A stretch of DNA of 64,000 bases from Deinococcus puniceus. Its GTDB lineage: Bacteria; Deinococcota; Deinococci; Deinococcales; Deinococcaceae. The position numbers were made by a program, and so were the translations under genes. Location: assembly GCF_001644565.1 (NCBI RefSeq), contig NZ_CP011387.1:852501-916500 (forward strand). Direction: 5' to 3'. Below, piece after piece: positions 26,742-35,221 of this stretch (the first letter of the stretch is position 1; each line of letters begins with the position of its first letter). The notes beneath the pieces are model-generated. The model saw only the letters and a program-made list of their open reading frames with translations, was not told the origin of the DNA and did not search any database.

Positions 26742-28135
26742 TGTTCTCCTCGTACCGTCAGGGCGGCGTAGGCCTGTGCCGCTGCTTCCAGCGTGGCGTT
26801 CAGGTGCGCGTCGGTGTGGGCGGCGCTCACGAAAATGCTCTCGAATTGCGAAGGTGCCCAGTAGATTCCGCGTGCCAACATGCCCTGAAACCAGCCCGCA
26901 AAGGCGGCGGTGTCGCTGCGGGCGGCGTCGGTGTAGGTACGGATACTGCCGTGTGGGGCGCTGCTGTGAAAGGCCGTGAGCATCGAACCGATCTGGTTCA
27001 CGCTGATGGGTACGCCTGCCGCCGAAGCTCCCGCCTTCAGCCCCTCAGCCAACTGCGCCGTGTAGGTGTTCAGGCGCTCGTACACGCCGGGATCGGCTTC
27101 CAGTGCGCCCAGCATCGCCAACCCTGCCGCCATCGCCAACGGGTTGCCGCTCAGGGTTCCGGCCTGATACACCGGGCCTTGCGGAGACACGAAGTTCATC
27201 ACCTCGGCCCGCCCACCGTATGCGCCCACAGGCAGCCCGCCGCCGATGATTTTGCCCCAGCAGGTCAGGTCAGGCCGCAGCCCCAGCAGGCCAGTGGCCC
27301 CGCGCAGGCTCAGGCGGAATCCGGTCATCACTTCATCAGCAATCAGCAGCACGCCCGCCGCCTGAACGCGGTGCAGGGCGTCCAAGAATTCGGGGTTCGG
27401 AATTAGTACCCCGGCGTTGCCCACCACTGGCTCGAAAATCACGGCGGCTATTTCATGCCCGCGTGCCGTCATCAGGGCGTCCAGTGCGGCGGGGTCGTTG
27501 TATTCGCTGACCAATGTGAGGGCCGCGTATTCTTCCGGCACACCCGCGCTGCTGGGGGCGGCTTGGCCTAAGCCTTGGCGGTTCAGTTGGCCGCCGTCGG
27601 CCACCGCGTCCGTCATCAACCCGCTGCCCGCTTCCACCAACAATCCGTCAGCGTGCCCGTGGTAGTTACCCCGGAACTTCAGAATGTACTTGCGCCCCGT
27701 AAACCCCCGTGCCAGACGCAAGGCGCTCATGGTGGCTTCCGTGCCGCTGTTCACAAAACGCACTCGGTCTACGCCTGTTATGCGCGTCACTGCCTCGCCC
27801 AGCAACACTTCCCGCTCACCGGGAGCGCCGAAGCTGGTGCCGCCTGCCAGCGCTTCGATGACAGCCTCGCGCACGGCGGGCAGGTTGTGGCCCAAAATCA
27901 TCGGCCCCCACGAACCGATATGGTCGATGTAGTCGTTGCCGTCTGCATCGGTCAGAATCGCGCCGTTGGCCCGCGCGATAAAACGCGGTGTGCCGCCCAC
28001 GCTGCGGAAGGCCCGCACCGGACTGTTCACGCCGCCGGGAGTGACCGCCTGCGCCCGCGCAAACAAGGCTTGGGACTGCGTTGTCCTGGCCGCTTGAGAA
28101 GAAGGAGTAGAAAGAATCTCAGGATTCGCCGTCAT
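26738..28135 (-). CDS. hemL: Glutamate-1-semialdehyde 2,1-aminomutase
   Basis: 465 aa, a PLP-dependent class III aminotransferase-fold enzyme that makes 5-aminolevulinate, the first committed tetrapyrrole precursor. Typical segments are PGGVNSPVRAFRSVGGTPRF, YIDHIGSWGPMILGHNLPAV, RFVNSGTEATMSALRLARG and FRGNYHGHADGLLVEAGSG. In this protein the region around ADEVMTGFRLS and GLRPDLTCWGKIIGGGLPVG holds the cofactor Asp and Lys. The ATG at 28135 was chosen over the longer frame to 28246 because a TAAGGT box lies 7 nt upstream. First gene of a three-gene overlapping operon. Confidence 0.95.
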
Positions 28136-28142
28136 ACGGCAC

Positions 28143-28148
28143 ACCTTA
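28143..28148 (-). promoter_or_regulatory. Leaderless-type -10 box TAAGGT for hemL
   Basis: TAnnnT on the minus strand ending 7 nt before the hemL ATG (28135). Confidence 0.5.
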
Positions 28149-28271
28149 CCGAACCCTGATGAGACGTGCGGCGAGGGGGCAGACAGTCTGAACGTGGGGC
28201 CAATGGGGGGTGAGATTGGGGGCGGTGTGGTGCGTGTGCGGCGCAAAGCTGTGGCAGGATGACCTGTAGTT

Positions 28272-28949
28272 ATGGACGCTGCCGAGAAACGCCTTCTTTT
28301 GCAACAGGAATTTGGTTGGGCAGAGCCATTGACAGAGGGCGGTTTTCTTATCCCTATGCTCCAAGGTCAGAAATTTCTCCAGCGTCTTGCGGCCTTGGAT
28401 ATCGGACTGGTTTCCAGTATTGAAGTTCTAGAGCGATATGCTGATGAAACTTACACGGAATCCATTCAGGTGCAGCTCTGGACGCACCTGAACGAATTTC
28501 GTGTAGACCGCACGTTGACGCTCAGTCAAGCCGCTTCGTTCATAGAGCAGCACCTAGCCCCCGACAGGTTCCTAGAGTTCACTTACGACGTGTTCGACGA
28601 CATTCCGCAGTACGAGCGGGCCGCTGTCCTGAGGGAAAAGCCCAGCTTGTCTGCGGTGGTTTCGGCCACAGGGCAGGTGGAGGTGGTGGGCGTTTTGGGC
28701 ATTCAGCCGGTAATGGATCTGATTTGGCATCACGTGCGGCTGCTGCAAGTGACGACTGAAGAGGGAAAGATATTGGAGTTGGGTCATATCGCCGGACGGT
28801 TCGAGCAGTTGAGACAGGCGACAGCATGGATGGGGGACATTTGGCTGGACTCACCATATACGCGGTTTGGGATGCGTGGGCAGTTGTTGGAGTATCAAGC
28901 GCCTTTGCCGAAAAATCAGTGGCTTTTGCCCGTTTCGCTGCGAAGCTGA
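28272..28949 (+). CDS. Hypothetical protein (225 aa)
   Basis: No family recognised. The protein starts MDAAEKRLLLQQEFGWAEPL, is of mixed alpha/beta type without signal peptide or membrane segment, and has a Trp-rich C-terminal third (ATAWMGDIWLDSPYTRFGM). It is probably cytoplasmic. It is divergent from hemL. The frame is uninterrupted with normal GC-rich codon use. Only the existence of the gene is claimed. Confidence 0.65.
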   Translation: MDAAEKRLLLQQEFGWAEPLTEGGFLIPMLQGQKFLQRLAALDIGLVSSIEVLERYADETYTESIQVQLWTHLNEFRVDRTLTLSQAASFIEQHLAPDRFLEFTYDVFDDIPQYERAAVLREKPSLSAVVSATGQVEVVGVLGIQPVMDLIWHHVRLLQVTTEEGKILELGHIAGRFEQLRQATAWMGDIWLDSPYTRFGMRGQLLEYQAPLPKNQWLLPVSLRS

Positions 28950-29009
28950 TCTTTCCGGGAGTCACTCAGCTTCACCCCCGGATGCGCCATGCACCAGTCC
29001 ATGCCTCCT

Positions 29010-29516
29010 CTAACTTTTCTTCTTCATGCTCAGCGAATCGCAGATGGCAATCGCTTCGTACACCAGTTGCAGTGTGTTGGTGCTGGCCTCGCAGAAGATA
29101 AAGCGCCCCGGCACGCCTTTGGCGGCCACCGTCATGCCCACGTGGTAGCGGTCAGAAAAGCTGGAATTGCCCACCGTATCCAGAATTGCCACTTGCCGCG
29201 CCGGGGTTTTCACACTCCGCAGGATTTTGCGCGGCGCAGACACGTCATACGTCACCAGCGTGGTGGCCGCCCGAAACTTCATGCTGATCTTGCGCACACT
29301 GTCTTCCAGATTGCCGAAGAAATTGTCGGCTTTGTAGGTGGCCGGAGCTTTGCCTGAAATGGTGTATTCCTCGCTGCCCGACGCGTTTTCTATGTCCAGA
29401 GAAAAGGGTTTGAGAGCAGTGGCGGCCAAAGCTGTGCCGATCAGGAGGGCAGTCAGGGGTAGGGCAGCGCGGCGAATGGGCAACACGGAGGCAGGCAACA
29501 CAGGGGCAGGCAACAT
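29010..29516 (-). CDS. Hypothetical exported protein (168 aa)
   Basis: Starts MLPAPVLPASVLPIRR, then a hydrophobic core ALPLTALLIGTALAATAL that fits a signal peptide. The mature part (about 130 aa) seems beta-rich with two Cys (FIFCEAS and AICDSL) and ends MKKKS. No known domain. The start is fixed by AAGGAG (29522-29527) just upstream; a longer frame to 29624 lacks signals. Convergent with the hypothetical gene at 28272. Confidence 0.65.
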   Translation of the reverse strand: MLPAPVLPASVLPIRRAALPLTALLIGTALAATALKPFSLDIENASGSEEYTISGKAPATYKADNFFGNLEDSVRKISMKFRAATTLVTYDVSAPRKILRSVKTPARQVAILDTVGNSSFSDRYHVGMTVAAKGVPGRFIFCEASTNTLQLVYEAIAICDSLSMKKKS

Positions 29517-29521
29517 AGAGA

Positions 29522-29527
29522 CTCCTT
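29522..29527 (-). promoter_or_regulatory. Strong Shine-Dalgarno AAGGAG deciding the 29516 start
   Basis: AAGGAG, 5 nt before the ATG, selects this start over the longer open frame. Confidence 0.7.
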
Positions 29528-29631
29528 GAGCGGGCAAAGGGCTGGAATATGCTGGGGCGCTGAAATTGTGAGGGAGAAGAACGGCTTCAGCATAAGCCTC
29601 AGCGGTCTGGAATGGGTCAGCCACACGAAAA

Positions 29632-29668
29632 GGCTGGACGGCTGAAACCTTCTCCAGTCCGTCCAGCC
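29632..29668 (-). terminator. Terminator after the 223-aa membrane protein gene
   Basis: Perfect 10-bp stem GGCTGGACGG/CCGTCCAGCC; on the minus strand it is followed by TTTT. Confidence 0.7.
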
Positions 29669-29697
29669 CGCTGTTTAATCAACTATCGGCTAGGGGT

Positions 29698-30369
29698 TTA
29701 GAGTCCCAATAGTCCCACTGCCGCCGTCGTCAAGAGTTCGGTCTTGAAGGGATTGACCAACGCCTGTGCCTGCGGGTCTGCGGTCTGCACGCTGGTGTTC
29801 AGATCGGGCAGGCGGCCCTGCTGCAAGGCTTGCGCGGCCTGTGCAAAATCCACGGTGGGGACGCCCAGAGCGCGGTTCACGTCGTTCCGCACAGCGGCGT
29901 AGCGTTCGGCGGTCATACCCTCGCGGGCTAGGGCTGCGGCCTGTGCGGTGCGGGCGGCTCCCACGCTACCACCTACCTCACGCAAGATATTCACGACTTG
30001 CAAAATGTTGGGCGTCGCGCCGTTCTGGACGTCTGTCCACACGGTTTGTAGGCCCGTGAAACTGCTGCCCAGTGCGCCCCGCACGTCGCGCCGGATTCGC
30101 ACGAACTTTTGCACGTCGGCTTTGGTCAGTGGGCTGGCGGTGTTCACCGTCGTGGCCGTGCCAGATGAGGGCGGCGGCGTAATCGTGGTGCCAGAGGTGC
30201 CCGTTCCGGTCTGCGTTTGCGTCTGCGCGGGGACGCCCTGCCAACTTGCCAAGAAGCTGCGGGCGGGCTGAATTACCAGAAACCACGCCGCCGCACCTAA
30301 CAACGCCAGCACTAACAGCGTGCCGCCGCCACAGCCCAAGCAGCCAAAACCTACTCCTCTTCGTCTCAT
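29698..30369 (-). CDS. Hypothetical single-pass membrane protein (223 aa)
   Basis: A Cys/Gly-rich N-terminus (GFGCLGCGGG) precedes one membrane helix (TLLVLALLGAAAWFLVI). A Thr/Ser/Pro-rich linker of about 40 residues and a helical domain (about 85-200) follow. No family recognised. The N-terminal GCLGCGGG just before the helix recalls short membrane proteins where this cluster may be acylated or bind metal, but that is guesswork. A TACCCT box 6 nt before the ATG suggests a leaderless transcript, and a terminator follows at 29632, so it is monocistronic. Confidence 0.6.
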   Translation of the reverse strand: MRRRGVGFGCLGCGGGTLLVLALLGAAAWFLVIQPARSFLASWQGVPAQTQTQTGTGTSGTTITPPPSSGTATTVNTASPLTKADVQKFVRIRRDVRGALGSSFTGLQTVWTDVQNGATPNILQVVNILREVGGSVGAARTAQAAALAREGMTAERYAAVRNDVNRALGVPTVDFAQAAQALQQGRLPDLNTSVQTADPQAQALVNPFKTELLTTAAVGLLGL

Positions 30370-30375
30370 GCCCCT

Positions 30376-30381
30376 AGGGTA
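30376..30381 (-). promoter_or_regulatory. Leaderless-type -10 box TACCCT
   Basis: TAnnnT on the minus strand, 6 nt before the ATG at 30369. Confidence 0.6.
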
Positions 30382-30488
30382 CGGGCCGAACGTGAAGAAG
30401 GTTCCCGCGCGGGCTGTCTTGCGCTACACTCGGCGGGTCTCAACAACCTAGATGTGCGGGCTTTACTGCACTCTTGCGGAGGTTTCCT

Positions 30489-31880
30489 ATGATCCGTTCT
30501 GTCTTCCTGACTGCCCGCTCCGGCACCGCTCTCCTTCTTTCGGCCCTGACTTTGGCGGCCTGTACTCAGCCCATCGCGCCCGTTGTAGAAACCCGTGCCC
30601 AAGACACGCGCACGTTTACGGCTGTGGTGCCCACGCTGACTGCAACGCCCGGCGCGGCGCTGTATCAGGGCAAATACCCCGGAATCCGGGGCGAGGCCAG
30701 CTACGCCATAGAGGTTCCGGCCAACTGGAACGGCCAACTCGTGATGTACGCGCACGGTTACGCGGGCACGGGCGCAGAACTGCGGGTGCAGGCTCCGTCG
30801 CTGCGGCCTTTCCTGCTGTCTCAGGGGTACGCGTGGGCGGCCAGCAGCTACAGCGCCAACTATTACGATGTGCAGGCGGGTGTAGAGGACACCAACGCCC
30901 TCGCCAACGCCTTTACCAGCCTCACCGGCGGCAAGCACGCCGCGCCTACCAAAACGCTGATCATGGGCGTCAGCATGGGCGGGCATGTGGCCGGGGCCGC
31001 CGTAGAAAAGGAAACGCAGGCCAGCGCCAAAAACAAGACCACCTACGCCGCGTCGCTGCCCCTTTGCGGCGTGATGGACGAGGAATACGAGTTTCAGTGG
31101 CTGGGCGATTACACGCTGGCGGCGGCACAACTTGCGGGCTTTGGCCCCCGCACCTTTCCCCAAACCGACTACCAGACCCTGCTGCCCGACATCAAAGCGG
31201 CCCTGTTTTCCAGCACCGAGGGCGCACAGTGGCAAGAAAACAGCGTGCAAGGTGCAAAACTGCGCGAAATTGCCCGTAGCCTGACCGGAGGAGACCGCCC
31301 CGTGTTCGAACTCGGATTCCGTAGCGCCACTTGGCAAAGTGCCGTGCTGGGAACGGGCGGCGCAGACGGCACCGTGACCGGAATCTTGCCCCGCAATCTG
31401 TACGACAACACCAACGTGTCTTACCGCTGGACGGCGGGCGCGACTCCCACAGCCGCCGAAACTGCTTTCAATGCCAGCATTCTGCGTGTGAAGGGTGACA
31501 CCGATCCCAACCCGGCCCGCCCGGACGCCGTGCGCTGGCTGCCCCGCATCAACGGAGAATTCAGCGTGCCTGTGCTGACGGTGCATACCCTTGGAGACTT
31601 TTACGTGCCGTTTGCCCACCAGCAAAAATACCGGGCTGCGGCGCTGGCTGCCGGAAACGGAGACCGATTGGTGCAGCGGGCCGTCCGCGCCGCCGGACAC
31701 TGCGAATTCAACGCCGCCGAACTCGTGGAGGCGTTCGGCGATCTGGTGAAGTGGGAGAAAACGGGCGTGAAACCTGCGGGCGACGATGTGACCACGCCGA
31801 CTGTCGTGGCTAACCCCAACTACGGCTGCAAATTTACCCGCGCCACCCGTGCAGGTGTGGCGGCGTGTGGGGTGAATTGA
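30489..31880 (+). CDS. Secreted lipoprotein alpha/beta hydrolase
   Basis: 463 aa with a lipoprotein signal ending LTLAAC (Cys25). An alpha/beta-hydrolase core follows: GQLVMYAHGYAGTG (oxyanion region), ASSYSANYYDVQ, then the nucleophile elbow GVSMGGHVAG with the catalytic Ser. AAGHCEFNAAEL near the C-terminus offers the His. It resembles serine hydrolases related to tannase/poly-hydroxybutyrate-type esterases, without a clear substrate. The ATG at 30489 has GGAGG at 30478-30482; a TACACT box further upstream (around 30424) may be the promoter. Confidence 0.75.
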   Translation: MIRSVFLTARSGTALLLSALTLAACTQPIAPVVETRAQDTRTFTAVVPTLTATPGAALYQGKYPGIRGEASYAIEVPANWNGQLVMYAHGYAGTGAELRVQAPSLRPFLLSQGYAWAASSYSANYYDVQAGVEDTNALANAFTSLTGGKHAAPTKTLIMGVSMGGHVAGAAVEKETQASAKNKTTYAASLPLCGVMDEEYEFQWLGDYTLAAAQLAGFGPRTFPQTDYQTLLPDIKAALFSSTEGAQWQENSVQGAKLREIARSLTGGDRPVFELGFRSATWQSAVLGTGGADGTVTGILPRNLYDNTNVSYRWTAGATPTAAETAFNASILRVKGDTDPNPARPDAVRWLPRINGEFSVPVLTVHTLGDFYVPFAHQQKYRAAALAAGNGDRLVQRAVRAAGHCEFNAAELVEAFGDLVKWEKTGVKPAGDDVTTPTVVANPNYGCKFTRATRAGVAACGVN

Positions 31881-31976
31881 GGGCGGCGTAAACGTGACTT
31901 CTTCTTGATCTTTGCATAGCTCGGCAACGTCTGACGGGTGCCAAGCAGTGAGGCGAGAATTCAGCGTTGACGATGG

Positions 31977-32090
31977 CGTGTGAACCCCCCAGTCTGCTTC
32001 GCAGCCAGCCCCCCTTAGAGGGGAGCGAAAAAGCACCCTTGTCCTCCCCTTGAGGGGGGGCGTTGCGCCAGCAACGGGGGGGTTTACCTA
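31977..32090 (+). repeat. GC-rich dispersed repeat with GTTGC-GCCA-GCAAC hairpin, copy 1
   Basis: Modules in order: GTGTGAACCCCCCAG, CTGCTTCGCAGCCAGCC, CTTAGAGGGGAGC, GTCCTCCCCT, GCGTTGCGCCAGCAACGG and GGGGTTTACCT. The same order recurs at 59167-59300, with a shorter version at 51876-51930. With the terminator at 32151 it fills the gap 31881-32213. Confidence 0.75.
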
Positions 32091-32150
32091 CCAAGCTGAG
32101 CAAAAATCAGTGATTCAGCTTCTGCTCTTGCGCCGTCCTGAGCATCAGAA

Positions 32151-32187
32151 TGGCCCCGCCGAATTGAAAGGCGGGGTCATCTTTTTT
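32151..32187 (+). terminator. Intrinsic terminator
   Basis: TGGCCCCGCC pairs with GGCGGGGTCA (one G-U), then TCTTTTTT. On the plus strand it would end the lipoprotein hydrolase transcript. Confidence 0.8.
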
Positions 32188-32213
32188 GCAGTTCATGGCC
32201 CATAGCCCTCACC

Positions 32214-32852
32214 TCAATCCCCAACCATTTCCGTCCCACCCACCAACACCGTCACCAGCGCCCAGCCGTCTTCCAGCGTGGCTCTTATCGCTGCCCCGGT
32301 AGTTTCGTTGCTTACTGTCCACCCGCTACCCAGCGGCACATCGGCGCGGCTAAGGGGCCAGCGCACTCCGCCGAGGCTTAGGCCGCGTAAGTCGGAGAAG
32401 GCCAGGACGCTGAGAGTTAAATTCGCTTCCAACTCCAGCGCAACCGGAGAGGCGGGCAGTAGCGGCCAGCCCCATTCGTCGCCGCTGGTGAGGATTACGG
32501 GCCAGCCTTCACGCGCCCGCCGAATGCCGCCCAGCATCAGGGCCGCCGTATGGTCAAAGCGCCCGCCGAATGCGCCAATAAACACCAGTGCTGTCGCGCC
32601 GCGTTGCAGGGCCACCCGCACCGCCAGTTCCGCATCGGTTTCGTCTTTGGCCGCCGGGTGAACCTCGCGTGGGGCGTCCACATGTACGCCCGCCGAACTG
32701 TCGAAATCGCCCACCCACACGTCTACTATTACGCCCAGCGCCGCCGCGTGCCGTGCGCCTCCATCGGCGGCCACCACCAGTGCGGGCCGGGGCAACGCCG
32801 CCAGCATCGGCGTCGGCGTCAGGCGGCCCCCCACCAGAATCCAAGCGATCAT
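32214..32852 (-). CDS. thiN: Thiamine pyrophosphokinase
   Basis: 212 aa. It converts thiamine to thiamine pyrophosphate with ATP. Family motifs: VVAADGGARHAAALG, VWVGDFDSS, the acidic AKDETDAELAVRVAL, and FIGAFGGRFDHTAALMLGG. The start at 32852 (MIAWILVGGR) fits the family N-terminus and has a TACAGT box 6 nt upstream, so the longer frame to 32879 was rejected. It lies near the thiBPQ operon, joining thiamine salvage with activation; a CsgG-like gene sits between. Confidence 0.9.
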   Translation of the reverse strand: MIAWILVGGRLTPTPMLAALPRPALVVAADGGARHAAALGVIVDVWVGDFDSSAGVHVDAPREVHPAAKDETDAELAVRVALQRGATALVFIGAFGGRFDHTAALMLGGIRRAREGWPVILTSGDEWGWPLLPASPVALELEANLTLSVLAFSDLRGLSLGGVRWPLSRADVPLGSGWTVSNETTGAAIRATLEDGWALVTVLVGGTEMVGD

Positions 32853-32858
32853 GACTGC

Positions 32859-32864
32859 ACTGTA
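32859..32864 (-). promoter_or_regulatory. Leaderless-type -10 box TACAGT for thiN
   Basis: TAnnnT on the minus strand, 6 nt before the ATG at 32852. It decides the start. Confidence 0.6.
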
Positions 32865-32872
32865 GAGGAGAA

Positions 32873-32908
32873 CAGACAAAAGCCGCCGAGACAGAATTGC
32901 TCGGCGGC
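32873..32908 (-). terminator. Terminator after the CsgG-like gene
   Basis: Nine-pair stem GCCGCCGAG/CTCGGCGGC; on the minus strand followed by TTTTGTCTGTT. It separates the CsgG-like transcript from thiN. Confidence 0.8.
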
Positions 32909-32932
32909 TCTGTTTGGGATTGCGTTCGGAGG

Positions 32933-34015
32933 TTACGGAGTCGGCAGGCCCAAGCCTTGGTGAATATCGGCCAGAAACGCTTCCATATTTTTGCTGAGGG
33001 CGTCAAATTGCGGCACGCTTCCACGCATAGGATTAAACGGCGACATGTACATCAGGCGCACGCCGCCACGTGAATTAAGTTCAGACGGCCCCATGACCAG
33101 CAGTTGAGCGAACTTCTCTGTGCCGTTAGGCAGCGTGTAGGTCACACCGACCAGTTGCCCCAAGCCTACATTTTCGCTACTGGACACCTTGAAGGTCATC
33201 TTGGCGGCGTTTTGAAGAGTGGCGGTGGTGGCGGCGGCGTTCAGTTCCTTGATCTTGACTGGGTTGTAGGGATCAGAGGTAAACAGCGCGTTCATATCGG
33301 CAAAGGCCAGCGATTTCAGTGCGCCTTCTAGCATCTTGATGGGTACGGCGGCCTGATCGGAGGTGATCGAGCCGGGTGCGGCGGGTGCAGTGGCAGGAGG
33401 GACAGAGCCCAATGGTGGAGTAGTGGCAGGCCCACCATTCCGGGCAGTGGGCAGTGCCGCGCCGGGAGCGTATTTCAGGAAGGGTTGAATCCGCTTGGAA
33501 GCAGTAATGGCCTGACTCAAGTTGATGGCGCAGTCGGCGGCAGCTTTACCGTACCCGCTGTTGCTGCCCATATTTATTCCACCGATTGAGATGCCCGTAC
33601 TTATAGATTCACCTTCACATTGCTCCGTAAAAATCAATTCTCCGCTGGAAGGATCAGCAACTTGCAGCGCAGCTTTGACTTTCGTTTTTTTCTGTCCAAT
33701 GCCGAGAAATCCGCCGCTGCTGCTCTCCTCAATGTTCGTTATGCCGCCTGAAACGCTCAGGTTGGCCACGTCTTCGCGCTTGATGACCCGGAAATAGCCG
33801 CTGTTCTGCAATGCCTGCGTCAAGGCGGCTTCAAATTCACTTCCGGCGTTGTTGCCGCAGCTTCCGCCCTGACAGGACATGGGCGCGAGGTACAGCACGG
33901 CTTGCGGCCCGCTGTAGGCGACTGGTGCCGGGGCCGGAGCCGTCTGGGCCGCTGCCACCGAACAGGCCAACGAGAGCGGGAGCAGTGTGGAAAGCGTGAA
34001 GCGGAGCTGTGTCAT
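32933..34015 (-). CDS. CsgG-like exported protein
   Basis: 360 aa from MTQLRFTLSTLLPLSLACSV, a signal peptide cleaved near AAAQT. The region AVLYLAPMSCQGGSC to SQAITASKRI (about 40-190) matches the CsgG/penicillin-binding-activator-like fold: EFEAALTQALQNSGYFRVIKRED is the typical helix-strand. CsgG forms the outer-membrane curli channel, but no curli subunits are nearby and there is no lipobox, so a secretion-channel role is not supported. The C-terminal part (about 225-360) has no recognised domain. GGGAG precedes the ATG; a longer frame to 34144 lacks signals. A terminator follows. Confidence 0.65.
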   Translation of the reverse strand: MTQLRFTLSTLLPLSLACSVAAAQTAPAPAPVAYSGPQAVLYLAPMSCQGGSCGNNAGSEFEAALTQALQNSGYFRVIKREDVANLSVSGGITNIEESSSGGFLGIGQKKTKVKAALQVADPSSGELIFTEQCEGESISTGISIGGINMGSNSGYGKAAADCAINLSQAITASKRIQPFLKYAPGAALPTARNGGPATTPPLGSVPPATAPAAPGSITSDQAAVPIKMLEGALKSLAFADMNALFTSDPYNPVKIKELNAAATTATLQNAAKMTFKVSSSENVGLGQLVGVTYTLPNGTEKFAQLLVMGPSELNSRGGVRLMYMSPFNPMRGSVPQFDALSKNMEAFLADIHQGLGLPTP

Positions 34016-34170
34016 AGGTTCTCCCTGAATGCATTCGGCGGCAAAAATAAAAGTGAGAAAAGCCACTGGATGGTTCAGGGCGAGTGTAACAGTGAACGAC
34101 CTGTCACTTAGGCGAATTTGCAGGCGATAGTGACGGAAAATCATGCATTGTCTAGATAAAAACAGGGTGG

Positions 34171-35172
34171 TCAGATGGGGGTGTTCACGGCTTCCCGGTC
34201 ATCCACCAACCGCTGAATTCGCCCCTCATCTACCCGCACCCGCACCTGTCCATCCACGATATGCAGGCTTTCGCGGGCGCTGAGACTCAGTGTGAGGGGG
34301 CCGCGTGGGTGGGCTAGCGTCACCGTTTCGCCGGAATCGTGGGGTTGGCGGGCCATCACCGGATACGGTTCACCTTCGCCCACAGTCACGGCCTGTTCGG
34401 GCACCAGCAGGCACAGGCCGCCCGGTTGCGCCCACAGGTTGAGATGGCCCAAGAACGCCGCCACCCACGCCGTTGCCGGATGCCGGAACACGTCCCGCGC
34501 CGCGCCTTGCTGCACAATCTGGCCTGCCCGCATCACGGCCACGCGGCCTGCCAAGGCCAATGCCTCGCGCTGATCGTGTGTGACCAGCAGTACGCCCGCG
34601 CCCACCCGCGCAAACAGCGCCCGCAACTCGCCCCGCAGTTCGGCCCGCAGGCGTTCATCCAAGTTGCTGAGGGGTTCGTCCAGCAGCAGCAGGGGAGAGG
34701 CGGTGGCGAGGGCACGTGCCAGCGCCACCCGCTGCGCCTGCCCACCGCTGAGCTCGGTCACGCGGCGGCTCCCCAATTCCGCCAGATTCACCAACGCCAA
34801 GGCTTCCCGCGCCTGTGCAGCAGCAGTGGGCCGGGGCAAGCCGCGCACGCGGGGGCCGTAGGCGACGTTGTCCAGCACGCTCAGATGGGGAAACAGAGCG
34901 TAGTCCTGAAACACCAACCCGATGTGCCGCGCTTCGGGGGGCAGGGCCGTCACGTCCCGGCCACCGACTTGCACCGCGCCGGAATCTGGAACCTCCAGCC
35001 CCGCGATGATCCGTAAAACCGTGCTTTTGCCGCAGCCACTCGGCCCCAACAGCGCCACCGTTTCGCCCGCTTCTACCGTGAGAGACACGTCTTTCGCGGC
35101 CTGAATCCCGTTTACGCCGCCGTAGCGTTTGCTGAGGTTCTGGGCGTCTAGGGCAGGGGAAGTTTTAGTCAT
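34171..35172 (-). CDS. thiQ: Thiamine ABC transporter ATP-binding protein
   Basis: 333 aa. The ABC ATPase has Walker A GPSGCGKST, signature LSGGQAQRVALARAL, Walker B LLLLDEPLSNLD and the switch His in LLVTHDQ. A C-terminal TOBE-like domain (about 265-333) is present, which makes it longer than E. coli ThiQ and more like Fe3+/polyamine-type ATPases. Assignment to thiamine rests on the TPP riboswitch and the binding protein upstream. It follows thiP by about 50 nt. The start at 35172 was chosen over a GTG at 35199; neither has a strong ribosome site. Confidence 0.8.
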   Translation of the reverse strand: MTKTSPALDAQNLSKRYGGVNGIQAAKDVSLTVEAGETVALLGPSGCGKSTVLRIIAGLEVPDSGAVQVGGRDVTALPPEARHIGLVFQDYALFPHLSVLDNVAYGPRVRGLPRPTAAAQAREALALVNLAELGSRRVTELSGGQAQRVALARALATASPLLLLDEPLSNLDERLRAELRGELRALFARVGAGVLLVTHDQREALALAGRVAVMRAGQIVQQGAARDVFRHPATAWVAAFLGHLNLWAQPGGLCLLVPEQAVTVGEGEPYPVMARQPHDSGETVTLAHPRGPLTLSLSARESLHIVDGQVRVRVDEGRIQRLVDDREAVNTPI

Positions 35173-35221
35173 AGAGTGCACGGTTCCCAAAGATTCCACA
35201 CCCTACACCCCATAGCCCGCT

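Noticed and set aside
30366..32036. Long minus-strand frame (556 codons) opposite the lipoprotein hydrolase
   Set aside because: A shadow frame of a GC-rich gene: the plus strand has a lipobox, a GxSxG motif and a ribosome site.
31977..32090. Repeat-rich gap considered as a CRISPR array
   Set aside because: No regular direct repeats with unique spacers; the units are heterogeneous modules that recur elsewhere in the window.
32933..34015. Curli secretion channel (true CsgG)
   Set aside because: No lipobox Cys, no curli subunits nearby, and an unrelated C-terminal half. Only CsgG-like is supported.
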